From the NCBI RefSeq assembly GCF_003259175.1, contig NZ_QGOK01000018.1:1-64000 (forward strand): a stretch of DNA of 64,000 nucleotides. Reading direction: 5' to 3'. The notes under the pieces were generated by a model, which saw only the letters and a program-made list of their open reading frames with translations, was not told the DNA's origin and searched no databases. Below, piece by piece: positions 62,663-64,000 of the stretch (its first letter is position 1; every line of letters begins with the position of its first letter). The position numbers and the translations under genes are program-made. The stretch is from Marinomonas shanghaiensis. GTDB lineage: Bacteria > Pseudomonadota > Gammaproteobacteria > Pseudomonadales > Marinomonadaceae.

Positions 62663-63502
62663 ATGCGTTACTCGTCTTTTTCTTTCACCAGTTCGCAACA
62701 ATGTTCATTTAGACGTTGCGAAACATCACACCCATTAGAGTCAACTGAACTGGTAGAAGAAGTGCCACTGGCCATCAGCATTCATGATATTTCTTATGCT
62801 GTCATGATGGTCACACCCATAAACTTGGACGCTTTTGTCGTTGGTTTTGCCCGCAGCGAAGGCCTGATCAAACACATTAGCGATATCCGAGATTTGGATA
62901 TTCAGCGCACGCAAACGCCACCTGGCATCGACAGCATTGCCATCAATTTAACGCTGAGTCCACGCCAGTTTGCTCAATTTAAGCAAAAACGACACACTCA
63001 CCTCGGCGCCACAGGCTGCGGGTTATGCGGCATAGAATCATTAACTCAAGCCATCCCGACGCTAGCAACGCTTCCACCATGCCACGCCATAGAAGCAACA
63101 GCGCTCATAACATTAAGAACACGTTTGTCTGAGTTTCAAATATTAGGCAACAAAACCGGTGCGGTTCACGGCGCTTTGCTGCTATCACCGAATGGCGATC
63201 CTTTGGTTTGTATGGAAGACATAGGGCGACATAATGCCCTTGATAAGGTGATTGGCTATGCACAGCAACAGAATATAAACTTACAAGATCACAGTGTTTT
63301 AATGTCAAGTCGATGCAGCACAGAACTGGTACAAAAAGCCGTACGAGTGGGGCTATCAAGATTGATTCACCTAGCATCACCAAGCACATTGGCCGTCAAG
63401 CTTGCCCAGCATTACGGGCTAACACTGATTCATTTACCCAAGCAAGATGCGCCTCGAATATACGCGTCTTCAATCCCGTTAAAGGACTCAAACGATGAGT
63501 AA
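62663..63502 (+). CDS. fdhD: formate dehydrogenase accessory sulfurtransferase
   Basis: Predicted 279 aa. It sulfurates the molybdenum cofactor of formate dehydrogenases. GATGCGLCGIES holds the essential Cys pair, and GAVHGALL, VCMEDIGRHNALDKVIG and SSRCSTELVQKA are conserved. It overlaps the next gene by 8 bp, so its partner is probably the molybdopterin enzyme downstream. Confidence 0.95.
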   Translation: MRYSSFSFTSSQQCSFRRCETSHPLESTELVEEVPLAISIHDISYAVMMVTPINLDAFVVGFARSEGLIKHISDIRDLDIQRTQTPPGIDSIAINLTLSPRQFAQFKQKRHTHLGATGCGLCGIESLTQAIPTLATLPPCHAIEATALITLRTRLSEFQILGNKTGAVHGALLLSPNGDPLVCMEDIGRHNALDKVIGYAQQQNINLQDHSVLMSSRCSTELVQKAVRVGLSRLIHLASPSTLAVKLAQHYGLTLIHLPKQDAPRIYASSIPLKDSNDE

Positions 63503-64000
63503 AAAAACCGATTTTTACACGCCATACAAAGGACCGGCTGGGGGCTGGGGCGCATTACAAAGCACCACAAAACACTGGCTAAAAAGTGAGAATGCGGTTC
63601 GCAACATTCACACTTTACTAAAAACCAACCAACCCCATGGCTTTGATTGCCCAGGCTGCGCTTGGGGCGAAAAACACGACCCAGCGAAAATCCGTTTTTG
63701 TGAAAATGGTGCCAAAGCGGTTAACTGGGAAGCCACCTCTCGCAAAGTCGATGCCGCCTTCATGGCTGAACACAGCGTTAGCTGGTTAAATACTCAAAGT
63801 GACTACTTTCTTGAGTATCAAGGTCGCCTAACGGAGCCAATGCGCTATAACCGAGAAACGGACCACTATGAAGCCATCTCTTGGGAAGACGCTTATCAGC
63901 AAATCGGCAACACGCTAAAAAGCCAATCGAATCCGAACAATGTGGCGTTTTATACTTCTGGCCGAGCCAGTAATGAAGCCGCTTTTTTGTATCAGTTGTT
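63495..64000 (+). CDS. YdeP/FdhF-type molybdopterin oxidoreductase, alpha subunit, partial
   Basis: ATG at 63495 opens MSKKTDFYTPYKGPAGGWGA and the first 168 residues reach the window edge. FDCPGCAWGEKHDPA, ICENGAKA-like FCENGAKAVNWE and VAFYTSGRASNEAAFLYQL match YdeP of E. coli, a putative formate dehydrogenase-like enzyme linked to acid resistance. The C-terminal part is cut by the window. It overlaps fdhD by 8 bp. Confidence 0.9.
   Translation, partial: MSKKTDFYTPYKGPAGGWGALQSTTKHWLKSENAVRNIHTLLKTNQPHGFDCPGCAWGEKHDPAKIRFCENGAKAVNWEATSRKVDAAFMAEHSVSWLNTQSDYFLEYQGRLTEPMRYNRETDHYEAISWEDAYQQIGNTLKSQSNPNNVAFYTSGRASNEAAFLYQL

Overview
This window looks like chromosomal DNA from a marine gammaproteobacterium of the Oceanospirillales type, most likely Marinomonas or a close relative. 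The call rests on protein content (CatB-bearing cassettes, TAXI-type TRAP transporter, class Ia NrdAB with a YfaE-like ferredoxin, Coq7, an AMP-forming acetyl-CoA synthetase next to a LuxR-type regulator) and on gene order. The run dsbD - accB - accC - prmA - zinc-ribbon/DUF3426 gene - dusB - fis - purH - purD - 7TM sensor follows the order known around PA4845-PA4856 of Pseudomonas aeruginosa, except that aroQ is missing between dsbD and accB. Species was not determined by any search.

Region 1 (1-6.0 kb) is a cluster of minus-strand gene cassettes, each followed by an attC-like recombination site, with no integron integrase in view (a CALIN-like array). Contents: a NIPSNAP-like protein, an anchored unknown, a CatB-type chloramphenicol/xenobiotic acetyltransferase, a frameshifted mini-gene, a VOC protein, an SDR, a gene with a stop at codon 2, a C-terminal gene fragment and a small exported protein. 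REP-like repeats bracket it: a 92-bp tandem repeat at the left and two ~180-bp direct copies around the last cassette.

Region 2 (6.1-17.6 kb) is mostly housekeeping: nadE, a PP0621-like protein, a four-gene minor-prepilin operon, an alpha/beta hydrolase, pabB, a Nudix hydrolase, cysH, a truncated LysR gene and a dGTPase. A REP-rich stretch with VOC and GNAT genes follows.

Region 3 (17.6-21.6 kb) is a second cassette cluster and the most interesting part. It holds a small secreted protein, a 498-aa AAA ATPase-TIR fusion with an intact WCxxE glutamate, and a translationally coupled pair made of a trypsin-like protease and a small membrane protein. The last two look like immunity or conflict modules. 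The attC sites of the two arrays are clearly related, and the right edges of both arrays carry the same 42-bp element.

Region 4 (21.6-43.2 kb) holds a MATE exporter with a divergent LysR regulator, a GNAT, a DUF2333/lipoprotein pair, then the conserved dsbD-to-purD block. It ends in a RetS-like 7TM protein whose kinase and receiver parts look catalytically dead, followed by hinT, coq7, pdxH, an AlkB-like dioxygenase and a DUF1624 membrane protein.

Region 5 (43.2-64 kb) holds nrdA-nrdB-ferredoxin behind paired NrdR boxes, a CDP-alcohol phosphatidyltransferase, an esterase, a pheA-TonB receptor-binding protein operon, yidD, a response regulator beside acs, a methyltransferase, a HAD phosphatase, a TAXI-TRAP transporter, an M23 peptidase, fdhD and the start of a YdeP-like molybdopterin oxidoreductase cut by the window edge. 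No tRNA, rRNA, CRISPR array or prophage was seen.
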